Positions 46,243-55,809 of a DNA stretch of 64,000 bases are shown piece after piece. This DNA is from Gottschalkia purinilytica. Its GTDB lineage: Bacteria; Bacillota; Clostridia; Tissierellales; Gottschalkiaceae. Below the pieces are notes generated by a model. It was not told the DNA's origin and did no database searches. It saw only the letters and a program-made list of their open reading frames with translations. The DNA is taken from contig NZ_LGSS01000006.1 in the NCBI RefSeq assembly GCF_001190785.1, positions 62,001 to 126,000 of the forward strand, given 5' to 3'. The translations under genes and the position numbers were made by a program. Position 1 is the stretch's first letter, and every line of letters starts with the position of its first letter.

Positions 46243-47178
46243 ATGACTAATATAGCAAAGAATCTTACTGAACTAATTGGAAATACACCACTTCTTGAAC
46301 TTACAAACTATAATTCTTTAAATAAACTTGAAGGAACAGTAATAGCCAAACTAGAATATTTTAACCCTGCAAGTAGTGTTAAGGATAGAATTGGATACGC
46401 TATGATTAAAGATGCTGAAGAAAAAGGATTATTAAACGAGAACACAGTAATCATAGAGCCTACTAGTGGAAATACAGGTATAGCACTTGCATTTGTAGCA
46501 GCAGCAAAGGGATATAGATTAATCTTAACAATGCCTGATACAATGAGTGTTGAACGTAGGAATTTATTAAAAGCATTAGGAGCCGAATTAGTTCTTACAC
46601 CTGGAAGTGAAGGTATGAAGGGAGCAATAGCTAAAGCAGAAGAACTATCTGCACAAACTTCTAATTCAATAATATTACAACAGTTCAAAAATCCAGCTAA
46701 CCCTAAAATACACAGAGAAACTACAGCAGAAGAAATATGGAAAGATACTGATGGTAAAGTAGATATATTTGTTTCTGGAGTAGGTACAGGAGGTACTGTT
46801 ACAGGAGTAGGGGAAGTTCTAAAGCAAAAAAATCCTAATGTAAAAATTGTTGCTGTAGAGCCTTTTGATTCACCAGTACTTTCAGGAGGAGAAGCAGGAT
46901 CACATAAAATACAAGGTATTGGTGCAGGATTTATTCCAGATATAATTAACCAATCTGTAATTGATGAGATATTTAAAGTTAAAAATGAAGAAGCATTTGA
47001 AACTGCTAGAGACCTTGCTAAGACTGAAGGACTGCTTGTAGGAATATCTTCAGGGGCAGCAGCATTTGCAGCTTCTCAAATAGCTAAAAGACCAGAAAAT
47101 AAAGGAAAAAATATAGTAGTATTATTACCAGACACAGGAGAAAGATATTTATCAACAATTCTTTTCCAAGAAGACTAA
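46243..47178 (+). CDS. cysK: Cysteine synthase (O-acetylserine sulfhydrylase)
   Basis: A 311-residue PLP enzyme that makes cysteine from O-acetylserine and sulfide. The PLP lysine is in [14 protein letters not shown], with [19 protein letters not shown] and the phosphate loop [17 protein letters not shown]. An in-frame ATG at 46228 lies inside the ribosome site ATGGGGGAG, so the ATG at 46243 is chosen. It heads the sulfur island; the two DUF2292-like miniproteins follow 61 bases later, then a terminator. Confidence 0.94.
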   Translation: MTNIAKNLTELIGNTPLLELTNYNSLNKLEGTVIAKLEYFNPASSVKDRIGYAMIKDAEEKGLLNENTVIIEPTSGNTGIALAFVAAAKGYRLILTMPDTMSVERRNLLKALGAELVLTPGSEGMKGAIAKAEELSAQTSNSIILQQFKNPANPKIHRETTAEEIWKDTDGKVDIFVSGVGTGGTVTGVGEVLKQKNPNVKIVAVEPFDSPVLSGGEAGSHKIQGIGAGFIPDIINQSVIDEIFKVKNEEAFETARDLAKTEGLLVGISSGAAAFAASQIAKRPENKGKNIVVLLPDTGERYLSTILFQED

Positions 47179-47239
47179 ACTATATTAGATATACTTAAGA
47201 AATAAAAAAAGGGGGATATATAAAGCAGGGGGGTATATA

Positions 47240-47428
47240 ATGGCTGTTAGATTTCATGAGAGGGATACAAAAAAATCTTTCAAAAATAATAGTGTTAGAA
47301 GTATAGTACTAAGATATTTAAGTACGATAAAAGACGGAAATTTTACAATTGTAAAACAAGATAACCAAGCTATCCAAGTTAATTTGAACGAAAAATATAT
47401 ATTAGGGAACTATCTTTGTTGCAAATAA
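47240..47428 (+). CDS. Divergent DUF2292 (YezD)-like miniprotein
   Basis: A 62-residue protein starting after a strong GGGGGG site. Residues from about 23 to 54 align without gaps to the next miniprotein (for example IKDGNFTIVKQDNQAIQ against ISYGSVTAVIQEGKIVQ, and NEKYIL against NEKVRL), with about ten identities in 32 positions. It therefore looks like a diverged tandem copy of the DUF2292 family, with a basic N-terminal extension. Function unknown; in other Firmicutes YezD relatives sit near sulfur assimilation genes. Confidence 0.6.
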   Translation: MAVRFHERDTKKSFKNNSVRSIVLRYLSTIKDGNFTIVKQDNQAIQVNLNEKYILGNYLCCK

Positions 47429-47450
47429 TTTTCTGTTGGAGGGCTTAGGA

Positions 47451-47612
47451 GTGTCTGAAAAAAAGAATGGTAGTATTAATAGTACTTTCGATGAAAGCTT
47501 AGAAAAGCTTGTGAAAGTTATAGATAGCATAAGTTATGGATCTGTAACGGCTGTAATTCAAGAGGGGAAAATTGTACAGATAGAAAAAAATGAAAAAGTA
47601 AGACTTAAATAA
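47451..47612 (+). CDS. DUF2292 (YezD) family miniprotein
   Basis: A 53-residue protein with a GTG start after GGAGGG. Residues 19-53 show the family pattern IDSISYGSVTAVIQEGKIVQ followed by IEKNEKVRL, which places it in the small DUF2292/YezD family. These miniproteins are often next to cysteine or sulfate genes and have no known activity. It follows its diverged copy by 22 bases and is ended by the terminator at 47665. Confidence 0.75.
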   Translation: MSEKKNGSINSTFDESLEKLVKVIDSISYGSVTAVIQEGKIVQIEKNEKVRLK

Positions 47613-47664
47613 ATATTGGCTTAATAAAATTTATTTTATATACACTGCTGACTGAATAATCAGA

Positions 47665-47706
47665 GGCTGTGTCTCAATTATAAATGATTGAGATACAGTC
47701 TTTTTT
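47665..47706 (+). terminator. Terminator after the cysK unit
   Basis: GGCTGTGTCTCAATTA (47665-47680) pairs with TGATTGAGATACAGTC (47685-47700) with two mismatches, then six T. It separates cysK-DUF2292 from the ABC transporter unit 80 bases on. Confidence 0.8.
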
Positions 47707-47784
47707 GTTTATATAAATTTAGCAAATATTAAGTGAACTTATCCATATAAATAATGAAAACATAATTAGAAGGAAGTGATTGAA

Positions 47785-48840
47785 TTGAAATCTAAAATAC
47801 TTAAAATTATTACTCTGTGTTTAATATTAATGAGCATTGCCCTAGTTTCTATAGGATGTCAAAAAAGTAAAGAAGATGAACAGACAAATAAGACTGAAGA
47901 TGTATCAAAAGTAGATAAAAAAACAAATAAAAAAGAAGACAAAAAAGTTAAGAAAAAGATTGTAGTAGGTCAAAATGGAGGTATATGTCAAGCACCTTTA
48001 GTTATGGCTTATGAAAAAGGATTTTTTAAAGAAGAAGGTATCGAAGTTGAACTTTTAAAAGGCGACTATCCTACTCTTAGAGACGGACTTGCAACTGGAA
48101 AAGTAGATGTTAGTGATGGTCTTGTAGTTACTTGGCTTAAACCCATACAAAATGGTTTAGATATAAACTTTACTTTAGGAATACACACAGGATGTATTTC
48201 AGTTGTTGTACCAAAAAGCTCTAAAGTAAAAGGATTTGAAGATTTGAAAGGAAAGACAATTGGAGTTTCAGGTGGAATCGGTGGCGGATCTATGAACTTT
48301 GGTTATAGAAGTATCTTGAGAGATGGACTCAATGTAAAAGACTATAATTGGAAGGACTTCCCTGCTCAACAACTTATTACAGCCCTTGAAAAAGGAGAAA
48401 TACAAGCTGCTATAACTGGGGATCAGACAGCTCATGCATGGATTGAGTCTGGAAAAGTGAATGTTATAAGATCAAGTACTCATGATGAAGACTATAAGGA
48501 TGAATACTGCTGTCTTCTTGGAATAAGAGGACCTATTGTAAGGGATGAACCTGAAGTAGCAGAAGCTTTAACTAGAGCTGTTTTAAAAGCTGCAAAATGG
48601 GTTAATGAAAATAGAGAAGAAACAGCAAAAATTATGGTTGATAAACAACATGTTAATGGAGATTATGAGTATAACTTAAATCTATTAAAATCATATAACT
48701 ATAAACCAAGCATATCAGGTGGCAAAGAAGCTATAAGAACTTCAATAGACGAACTTAAACAATTAGAGTTATTCGATAAAAATATTGACATAGATAAAGA
48801 AACAGAAAAAATATATAAAGAGCTTAAAAATGTAGAATAA
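47785..48840 (+). CDS. SsuA/NMT1-like ABC transporter substrate-binding lipoprotein
   Basis: A lipoprotein of about 351 residues: basic start, hydrophobic segment, lipobox SIGC, a lysine-rich linker (about 30-60), then a type II binding fold with VVGQNGGICQAPLVMAYEKG, KVDVSDGLVVTW and GKTIGVSGGIGGGSMN. This is the nitrate/sulfonate/taurine group. A GTG at 47776 abuts the ribosome site AGGAA; the TTG at 47785 is better spaced. Together with the permease and ATPase that follow, and a NifDK-like pair after them, an organosulfur ligand is likely but unproven. Confidence 0.82.
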   Translation: MKSKILKIITLCLILMSIALVSIGCQKSKEDEQTNKTEDVSKVDKKTNKKEDKKVKKKIVVGQNGGICQAPLVMAYEKGFFKEEGIEVELLKGDYPTLRDGLATGKVDVSDGLVVTWLKPIQNGLDINFTLGIHTGCISVVVPKSSKVKGFEDLKGKTIGVSGGIGGGSMNFGYRSILRDGLNVKDYNWKDFPAQQLITALEKGEIQAAITGDQTAHAWIESGKVNVIRSSTHDEDYKDEYCCLLGIRGPIVRDEPEVAEALTRAVLKAAKWVNENREETAKIMVDKQHVNGDYEYNLNLLKSYNYKPSISGGKEAIRTSIDELKQLELFDKNIDIDKETEKIYKELKNVE

Positions 48841-48874
48841 TCATGTAACACTAATTTTTAGAAAGGGTGATAAT

Positions 48875-49882
48875 ATGAAAACCACTGTGAGTTTGGAAGT
48901 TACAGATATTAAACAAAAAATACCCTTAGCTTCTTCTTATAAGAAAAAACTAAGGACCATTTCACCTTTAATAGGAATTCTAATAGTAATTTTGTTTTAC
49001 TATCTAGTACCTAATAAGCTTGATTTACAAACTACAAATGTTTATCCAGCAATTCTTTCTTTTCTTGCTTTAATATATATATTACTTTTAATTATAGCAA
49101 GGAGGAACGAAAATCTAAAAATAAAGCTGGATGAAAAAGCACCTCTTATGTTTGTTATAGCCCTATTTTTAACATTGTGGGATGGCTTGACCTTAAAGTC
49201 AGGTCATCTTCCACTTCCTTATTTTCCATGGCCTGATAAAATTTTAAATGCATTTATAAAAGATAGAAATGTATTAGGTATAAGTATACTCCACTCTTTA
49301 AGATTATTAGGAGTAGGATATTTCTTTGGAGTAGTTATAGGTTTTATTACAGGAGTAGCAATGGGATGGTATAAGAAAGTACACTATTGGATTAATCCAT
49401 TGATGAAAGCTGTAGGGCCTATACCTGCTGTTACTTGGATTCCTCTTATAATGATATTATTTCCAGCTGGTATATTTGGAAGTAGCTTTTTAATTTTTCT
49501 TGCTGTATGGTTTCCAGTTACACTTATGACTTCTTCAGGTATAGCAAATGTAAGAAATGCTTATTTTGAAGTTGGAAGAACACTTGGAGCAAATGAAAGA
49601 TTTCTAGTCTTGAAAGTAGCTATACCAGCAGCACTTCCAAATATATTCTTGGGGCTTTTCCAGGGAATGAGCGTTGCTTGTGCCACATTGATAGTTGCAG
49701 AAATGCTTGGAGTAAAAGCAGGTCTAGGATGGTATATTACCTGGGCTACTGGATGGGCTGAATATGATAAAGTTTATGCTAGCATATTCCTCATACTAAT
49801 AACTTTTTCCAGTATTATTACACTTCTATTTAAATTAAGAAACAAAGTTCTTTCATGGCAAAAAGGAGTGATAAAATGGTAA
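48875..49882 (+). CDS. SsuC-like ABC transporter permease with extra N-terminal helices
   Basis: A 335-residue permease. The C-terminal 200 residues are a BPD-type domain with the EAA-like loop AYFEVGRTLGANERFLVLKV and AEMLGVKAGLGWYIT. The first 120 residues add three more hydrophobic segments, so it is longer than the usual SsuC of about 260 residues. AAAGGGTGAT precedes the ATG. It overlaps the ATPase gene by seven bases. Confidence 0.82.
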   Translation: MKTTVSLEVTDIKQKIPLASSYKKKLRTISPLIGILIVILFYYLVPNKLDLQTTNVYPAILSFLALIYILLLIIARRNENLKIKLDEKAPLMFVIALFLTLWDGLTLKSGHLPLPYFPWPDKILNAFIKDRNVLGISILHSLRLLGVGYFFGVVIGFITGVAMGWYKKVHYWINPLMKAVGPIPAVTWIPLIMILFPAGIFGSSFLIFLAVWFPVTLMTSSGIANVRNAYFEVGRTLGANERFLVLKVAIPAALPNIFLGLFQGMSVACATLIVAEMLGVKAGLGWYITWATGWAEYDKVYASIFLILITFSSIITLLFKLRNKVLSWQKGVIKW

Positions 49883-50676
49883 AAAGTTTTGAAAGTTCGT
49901 CAGTTGGGGAAATAAAGATAGATAATGTTAATCGAGTATTTAAAAGCTCAGATACTAATGATGTAATTGCATTAAATGGTATTAATCTTCATATAAAACC
50001 AGGGGAATTTATTTCACTTGTAGGTTCAAGTGGATGCGGTAAGTCTACACTATTGAGACTAATTGCTGGACTGGATAAACCTACATCGGGTTCTCTTTAT
50101 ATAGATGGGGAGGAGATCCATGGAACTAGTTACCTAAGAGGACTTGTTTTCCAGGACCCTACCCTATACCCTTGGTTAACAGTTAAAGGAAATGTATCAG
50201 TAGGGTTAAAAGCTAGAAAGATATATAAAGAAAAGAGTCATGAAGTAGAGGAATTTATAAATCTCATAGGACTAGATGGTTTCCAAGAATCATATCCGCA
50301 TCAATTATCTGGAGGTATGGCACAGCGTGTGTCTCTAGCCAGAGCTTTGGTAAATCATCCTAAAGTTTTACTCTTAGATGAACCATTAGGTGCTCTTGAT
50401 GCATTTACAAGAATGAATATGCAAGATGAAATTTTGAGAATATGGGAAGAACGTAGAACAACAATGATATTAGTTACACATGATGTAGATGAAGCTATAT
50501 ATTTGAGTGACAGGGTAGTCATAATGACACCTAGACCTGGTAAGGTTAAGGAGATTATTAATGTTGAAATGGGAAGACCTCGTAATAGAAATCATCCTGA
50601 CTTTTTTAAAATACGTTCAAAAATTCTTGAGACTTTAAATTTTGCTAAAGAAAATCAGTTGAGTTATTATATATAG
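49876..50676 (+). CDS. SsuB-like ABC transporter ATPase
   Basis: A 266-residue ATPase with Walker A GSSGCGKST, Q-loop VFQDPTLYPWLTV, signature LSGGMAQRVSLARAL, Walker B LLLDEPLGALDAFTR and H-loop VTHDVDEAI, the pattern of nitrate/sulfonate importers. An ATG at 49855 lies upstream, but AAGGAGTG points to the ATG at 49876. The NifK-like gene begins 37 bases downstream, so importer and reductase subunits are probably on one transcript. Confidence 0.88.
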   Translation: MVKSFESSSVGEIKIDNVNRVFKSSDTNDVIALNGINLHIKPGEFISLVGSSGCGKSTLLRLIAGLDKPTSGSLYIDGEEIHGTSYLRGLVFQDPTLYPWLTVKGNVSVGLKARKIYKEKSHEVEEFINLIGLDGFQESYPHQLSGGMAQRVSLARALVNHPKVLLLDEPLGALDAFTRMNMQDEILRIWEERRTTMILVTHDVDEAIYLSDRVVIMTPRPGKVKEIINVEMGRPRNRNHPDFFKIRSKILETLNFAKENQLSYYI

Positions 50677-50713
50677 ATTTAGAGACTTAGAGGATATTGG
50701 TGGAGGGATTTAA

Positions 50714-52054
50714 GTGAGCAAATTTATAGATAGACCAAGATATGTCTGTGCTCTTGGAGGTGCTTTAGCAACTATAAGAGCTTTACCTAGAGTAGTACCT
50801 ATTTTACATGCTGCTGCAGGATGTGGTGGAAATCTTACAGCAGCTATAAATGGAGGAGCAGGTTATGTAGGAAGTGGATACTGTTCTGGCTTAGCTCTTC
50901 CTAGTACAAATGTATTTGAAAGAGATATAGTTTTTGGAGGAGAAGAAAGATTAAGAGAACAAATAAAAAATACTCTTAAAATAGTAGACGGAGATATATA
51001 TTTTGTACTTACTGCTTGTATGGTAGATATGATAGGTGATGATACTGAAAGTGTAGTTAAAGAATTTGCTGATCATAGTGTTCCTGTATTATTTGCAGAA
51101 ACAGGTGGATTTAGCGGAAATTCTTATAAAGGCTATGACATTATTTTAGAAACGCTTTTTAGAAACTTTGTAGAAAAAACAGATGAGAAAGAACAAAAAA
51201 CTATAAACTTATGGGGTGTTGTTCCTATTCAAGATGTATTCTGGAAGGGAAACTTGAGAGTATTGAAAAGTCTCATTAATAAATTAGGCTTTAAGGTGAA
51301 TACATTTTTCGGAGAAGATGAAACACTTGAAGATTTGAAACAATCATCTAAAGCAGTATTAAATGTAGTTGTATCTGATACTTTTGGAATAGAAGCTGCA
51401 AAAGCTTTTGAAGAAGTTCATGGAGTACCCTATATAACTACACCTTTTCCTATAGGAGAAAAAGTCACTGCGGAATTTTTAAGAACTATTGGAAAGGCTC
51501 TTAATATTGAAGAAATCCTGATAGAAGATGTAATAGATGAAGAGAAAAAAGTTTATTATGACTATATTGAAAGAATAGTAGATATTTATAGTGACATAGA
51601 TCTTCAAAGATATGCTGTTGTAGTAGGAGACTCTAACTATACTCAAGGTGTAACTAGATTTCTTGCAGATGATTTAGGATGGCTTCCAGAATTAGTAGTA
51701 ATAACTGATACATTAAATGATAATGAACAAGAAACTGTTCTTAAAAGATTTGAAAATTACGAATCTGGATTTGAACCTAAAGTAGTATTTGATACTGATA
51801 CTTCTAGTATAAAGAAACACTTCAAAAGCATATGGCCAGATAATAACGGAAGCAGATACTATGATTCATTTAGTCCAGCTTTTATTGTAGGAAGTTCTTT
51901 TGAAAGAGAATTTGCTCAGAAAATAGGAGCGCCGCATTTAAGTGTAACTTATCCAATCTCAAATAGATTAGTTTTAGATAAAGCTTATGCAGGATATAGA
52001 GGAGCTTTGAGTCTTGTAGAAGATATATTTAGTACCCTTGTTGCAAATAGATAG
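50714..52054 (+). CDS. NifK-like nitrogenase component 1 family protein (pair 1)
   Basis: A 446-residue protein of the nitrogenase component 1 superfamily. P-cluster-type cysteines are C12 (RYVCALGG), C37 (HAAAGCGGN) and C102 (TACMVDMIGDD), in the NifK order and spacing, followed by VFGGEERLRE and FAETGGFSGNSYKGYD, matching the NifK region with Ser188 replaced by glycine. It lacks the N-terminal extension of NifK. GTG start after GGAGGG. It precedes the NifD-like gene by 11 bases, an order reversed from nifDK. Expected partner of that protein in a heterotetramer. Confidence 0.85.
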   Translation: MSKFIDRPRYVCALGGALATIRALPRVVPILHAAAGCGGNLTAAINGGAGYVGSGYCSGLALPSTNVFERDIVFGGEERLREQIKNTLKIVDGDIYFVLTACMVDMIGDDTESVVKEFADHSVPVLFAETGGFSGNSYKGYDIILETLFRNFVEKTDEKEQKTINLWGVVPIQDVFWKGNLRVLKSLINKLGFKVNTFFGEDETLEDLKQSSKAVLNVVVSDTFGIEAAKAFEEVHGVPYITTPFPIGEKVTAEFLRTIGKALNIEEILIEDVIDEEKKVYYDYIERIVDIYSDIDLQRYAVVVGDSNYTQGVTRFLADDLGWLPELVVITDTLNDNEQETVLKRFENYESGFEPKVVFDTDTSSIKKHFKSIWPDNNGSRYYDSFSPAFIVGSSFEREFAQKIGAPHLSVTYPISNRLVLDKAYAGYRGALSLVEDIFSTLVANR

Positions 52055-52065
52055 GAGGAAGTTAA

Positions 52066-53601
52066 ATGGATTATATAAAGGAAAAAACTCCACCTGTGCG
52101 TGAAGACAGGTTAAAGGCTTGTAATAGTTTTGGAGGATGCTGTTCTAAACTTTTAGATAAATCTAAAAAAGGTTGTCTCAATAACACCAAAAGAACTTTT
52201 TATCAAACTCAAGGATGTCAGCTAAACTTAAGTCTAGCTATACTAAGTACAATAAGAGATACAGTAATTATAGTTCATTCACCTATTGGTTGTGGAGGAG
52301 GGAACAATTCTGTTGCAGGTGTAACAACAGGTTTTCAAAAACTTAGAGATAAAAATGCAAAGGGATTAATATGGATTAATACAAATTTAGACGAAGCAGA
52401 TGTAATTACTGGAGGAGAGAAAAAATTAAAAGAAGCAGTACTATATGCTGAAAAAGAATTCAGACCTGAAACTATAGTTGTTGTAAATAGTTGTGTTCCA
52501 GCACTGATTGGAGATGACATAGATGGTATTCTTGAAGAAGTTCAAAAGCAAGTTGCAGCTAAGATTGTACCAGTTCATTGTGAGGGATTTAAAACAAAGA
52601 TAATGGCTAGTGCATATGACTCTGTTTATCACGGAATTTTAAGAAACTTGGTATATAAGAAAGAAAAGATTGAAAAAATCGTTGAAGATGATTTAGAAGA
52701 AATCAAAGAAAAATACAAAATAAGCCGTACAGTTAATTTACTCAATGTTTCATCTATGAGTAAAATAGATGAACATGAATTAGTGAGACTTTTAGAGAAT
52801 TTAGGATTAAAGGTAAGAATACTTCCTTGTTATGCTCACCCAGAGGATTTTCAAGATATGTTAGATGCAGCACTAAATATAGGAATTTGTGCTACTCATG
52901 ATGATTATTTTGTAGAGCATATAAAGGCAAAATATGATATTCCATTTATATTAAAAACTATTCCAATAGGGATTAGAAATACAAATAAGTGGATCAGAGA
53001 TATTGCAGAGTTCTTTGGACTAGAAAAGGAAGCTGAAAGTCTTATAGAAGTCGAGAATAGAGCTCTCAAAGAAGCTTTAGAACCTTTTAAAAAGAATTTA
53101 AGTGGCAAGACTGCTCTTTTGACAGGTGGGGAAATACGTGTTCTTGCTACAGCTGAATTGCTAGAATATTTAGGTGTTTCTGTAATTGGTATGAGGGGAT
53201 ATCATTATGATCATTTTGCTGATGAGCTTATAGAATCTCTACCAAGTGATAAAGACAAAACTATATTTAATGCAGCTACAGGGCAACCTTTTGAACAGTC
53301 TAATCTTATTGAGAGATTAAAGCCAGATGTATATATAGGTCATACAGGTGGGAATGTATGGGCTGCAAAACATGGTGTTCCTGTACTACCGATATTTGGT
53401 CCATCATATAACTATATGGGATATTCAGGGTCTTTTGAGATAGCAAGAAGACTAAATAGATTACTAAAGAACACTATATTTAATAAAAATATAGCTAAGA
53501 ATCTTAAGTTACCTTACTTTGAAGAATGGTATAAGCAAGATCCATTTTTATATATTGATAATTCAGAATCTGAAGCTTTAGAAAAAGAACTAGCAACGTA
53601 A
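52066..53601 (+). CDS. NifD-like nitrogenase component 1 family protein (pair 1)
   Basis: A 511-residue NifD-like protein. P-cluster cysteines are C51 (QTQGCQLN), C76 (HSPIGCGGGN) and C143 (NSCVPALIGDD); VHCEGFKTK matches NifD VRCEGF. The cofactor-ligand cysteine is kept as C275 (NIGICATHDD), but the position of NifD His442 is F444 in GVPVLPIFGPSYNY. Thus a cluster anchored by cysteine is likely, without the canonical histidine. The N-terminal part has four extra cysteines (C19-C37). Just downstream is O-acetylhomoserine sulfhydrylase, which could use a thiol product. Confidence 0.86.
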   Translation: MDYIKEKTPPVREDRLKACNSFGGCCSKLLDKSKKGCLNNTKRTFYQTQGCQLNLSLAILSTIRDTVIIVHSPIGCGGGNNSVAGVTTGFQKLRDKNAKGLIWINTNLDEADVITGGEKKLKEAVLYAEKEFRPETIVVVNSCVPALIGDDIDGILEEVQKQVAAKIVPVHCEGFKTKIMASAYDSVYHGILRNLVYKKEKIEKIVEDDLEEIKEKYKISRTVNLLNVSSMSKIDEHELVRLLENLGLKVRILPCYAHPEDFQDMLDAALNIGICATHDDYFVEHIKAKYDIPFILKTIPIGIRNTNKWIRDIAEFFGLEKEAESLIEVENRALKEALEPFKKNLSGKTALLTGGEIRVLATAELLEYLGVSVIGMRGYHYDHFADELIESLPSDKDKTIFNAATGQPFEQSNLIERLKPDVYIGHTGGNVWAAKHGVPVLPIFGPSYNYMGYSGSFEIARRLNRLLKNTIFNKNIAKNLKLPYFEEWYKQDPFLYIDNSESEALEKELAT

Positions 53602-53651
53602 TTACTAAAAATAAGTTAAATTGTAAGAAATAAAAAAAGGGGGAAAATGAT

Positions 53652-54932
53652 ATGGGAGAAAAAAGCTATAAATTTGAAACAGTGCAGGTTCATGGAGGAC
53701 AGTTAGTAGATACTGATACAAAGTCAAGAGCAGTTCCTATATATCAAACTACTTCGTATGTGTTTAATGATACTCAAGATGCAGCAGAGTTATTTTCACT
53801 TAGTAAAGTAGGAAATATTTATACTAGAGTAACGAACCCAACTACCGATATACTTGAAAAAAGAATTGCTGAATTAGAAGGTGGAGTAGGAGCAGTAGCA
53901 ACATCATCAGGAATGGCAGCTATAACTTATTCGATTTTAAATATAGCAAAATCAGGAGATGAAATAGTAGCAATATCTACACTCTATGGAGGAACATATA
54001 CACTATTTAATCATACACTTAAAAATTTAGGTATAAAGGTGAATCTTATAAATCCAGAAGACCTTGAAGAATTGGCAAAAGTTATAAATGAAAAGACAAA
54101 AGCTGTATTTGTAGAATCTATAGGTAATCCAGATATAAATGTCATAGATATTGAAAAAGTAGCAGATATAGCTCATAGAAATAATATTCCTTTAATAGTA
54201 GACAATACTTTTGCAACACCTTATTTATTAAAACCAATAGAATATGGAGCTGATATAGTAGTGCATTCTACTACTAAGTTTATAGGAGGTCATGGAACTT
54301 CTATAGGTGGTGTAGTAGTAGATAGTGGTAAATTTAATTGGAACAACGGAAAATTTCCTGGAATAGTAGAGCCAGATCCAAGTTATCATGGATTGTCATT
54401 TTTAGAAGCATTTGAAGAAGCTGCATATATATCAAAATTAAGAACTACTCTTTTAAGGGATATAGGAGCTAGTATATCACCTTTCAATTCATTTCTAATA
54501 TTATTAGGTCTTGAAACTTTGTCTCTTAGAATAGAAAGACATGTAGAAAATGCTAAAAAAGTTGCGGAATACTTAGAGAATCATCCTAAGATCGAATGGG
54601 TGAGGTATCCTGGACTTAAGTCTAATAAATATCATGAGCTAGCTAATAAGTATCTTCCTAAGGGAGCAGGGTCAATATTTACATTTGGATTAAAAGATGG
54701 ATATGAAGCTGGCAAGAAGCTCATAGAATCAGTAGAAATATTTTCACATTTAGCAAATGTAGGAGATGCGAAATCATTAATTATACATCCAGCATCAACT
54801 ACTCATCAGCAACTTAATGAAGAGGAACAAGTATTAGCTGGAGTAAATCCAGAACTTATAAGAGTCTCTATTGGTATAGAAAATGTAGAGGATTTAATTG
54901 AAGACTTAGAGAAAGGATTACAAAATATATAA
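53652..54932 (+). CDS. metY: O-acetylhomoserine sulfhydrylase
   Basis: A 426-residue PLP enzyme of the Cys/Met metabolism family. Features are [24 protein letters not shown], the PLP lysine in [12 protein letters not shown] near residue 210, and the C-terminal [11 protein letters not shown]. It condenses O-acetylhomoserine with sulfide or methanethiol to homocysteine or methionine. It follows the NifD-like gene by 50 bases on the same strand, so a thiol released by the reductase could be captured directly. A terminator follows at 55022. Confidence 0.93.
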   Translation: MGEKSYKFETVQVHGGQLVDTDTKSRAVPIYQTTSYVFNDTQDAAELFSLSKVGNIYTRVTNPTTDILEKRIAELEGGVGAVATSSGMAAITYSILNIAKSGDEIVAISTLYGGTYTLFNHTLKNLGIKVNLINPEDLEELAKVINEKTKAVFVESIGNPDINVIDIEKVADIAHRNNIPLIVDNTFATPYLLKPIEYGADIVVHSTTKFIGGHGTSIGGVVVDSGKFNWNNGKFPGIVEPDPSYHGLSFLEAFEEAAYISKLRTTLLRDIGASISPFNSFLILLGLETLSLRIERHVENAKKVAEYLENHPKIEWVRYPGLKSNKYHELANKYLPKGAGSIFTFGLKDGYEAGKKLIESVEIFSHLANVGDAKSLIIHPASTTHQQLNEEEQVLAGVNPELIRVSIGIENVEDLIEDLEKGLQNI

Positions 54933-55021
54933 GTTATAAGTAAAGAAAAATTAGTGTTAAACAATTAATTTAGTTAACTAATAAAGATAAAGACTAAGGT
55001 CTAAACCTCTTAACATTTTAG

Positions 55022-55060
55022 GATGGCTATCTAGCTTTAAGTTTGGTAGCCATCTTTTTT
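55022..55060 (+). terminator. Terminator of the first sulfur operon
   Basis: GATGGCTA (55022-55029) pairs with TAGCCATC (55047-55054), followed by six T. Confidence 0.85.
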
Positions 55061-55190
55061 ATTTATAACTTATTTGCAGATAAATAATTGACATATTTAG
55101 TTCTAATTTACAGGCTTAGTATTATTTGATAGATTTGGTTTTATAAGATATTATGTAATTATAAAAGAGTTATATTAAGGAGATTATTAT

Positions 55191-55679
55191 ATGAAAAAAA
55201 TTATTGTTTTTATTATACCTATTGTTATACTTATTTTTATAGGTTTAGCGTACAACTATTTAAATAGAAACGAGGAGAGAATAGAAATTAAATCATTATC
55301 AAATATAGAAATTTATAAGTTTAATAGTTATACTAAATTTAGCAATGATAAGATAGATGAGATTGATGATGAACAAAAACTATTAAAATTCAAGATGATC
55401 ATGAATTCATTAGATACATCTGATGGTATTAAAAAAATAGAATACCCTGAAGATATTAATATAGAATCTTTTGAATACTATGCTCACATAAAGCCTAACT
55501 TTAGCTACATAGACGAAAAAGAAGAAGTATATGAGGATGGTACATTTCTCCTTTTTATTTGTATAGGTGACTCAGAAGGAAAATCATATATAAACTTTAT
55601 GGGATCAGAACTGATTTATATCTTAGGTGAAAGTAATACAAAAATTTTAAAAGAAATATTTTCAGATGCAAAGTATTAA
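55191..55679 (+). CDS. Hypothetical membrane-anchored protein
   Basis: A 162-residue protein with one N-terminal membrane segment (MKKIIVFIIPIVILIFIGLA) and an acidic extracytoplasmic domain rich in Asp, Glu and Tyr. No lipobox cysteine is present, so it is membrane-anchored rather than lipidated. I do not recognise it. AAGGAG start; it is monocistronic between two terminators. Confidence 0.55.
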   Translation: MKKIIVFIIPIVILIFIGLAYNYLNRNEERIEIKSLSNIEIYKFNSYTKFSNDKIDEIDDEQKLLKFKMIMNSLDTSDGIKKIEYPEDINIESFEYYAHIKPNFSYIDEKEEVYEDGTFLLFICIGDSEGKSYINFMGSELIYILGESNTKILKEIFSDAKY

Positions 55680-55718
55680 TAACAAGTCCATATATTATTT
55701 AAAGGCTAACTAATAATA

Positions 55719-55757
55719 GAAATTGCCTATCTTTACTTAGAAAGTAGGCAATTTTCT
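55719..55757. terminator. Bidirectional terminator
   Basis: GAAATTGCCTA (55719-55729) pairs with TAGGCAATTTTC (55745-55756). It lies between convergent genes. Confidence 0.8.
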
Positions 55758-55809
55758 ATATAGAACTAATCTTATAAATTTTTAAAGTAGTGCATATTTA
55801 CATAAGAAA

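Noticed and set aside
46308-46688. 126-codon open frame antisense to cysK
   Set aside because: It is a shadow of a highly conserved sense gene and lacks a start signal.
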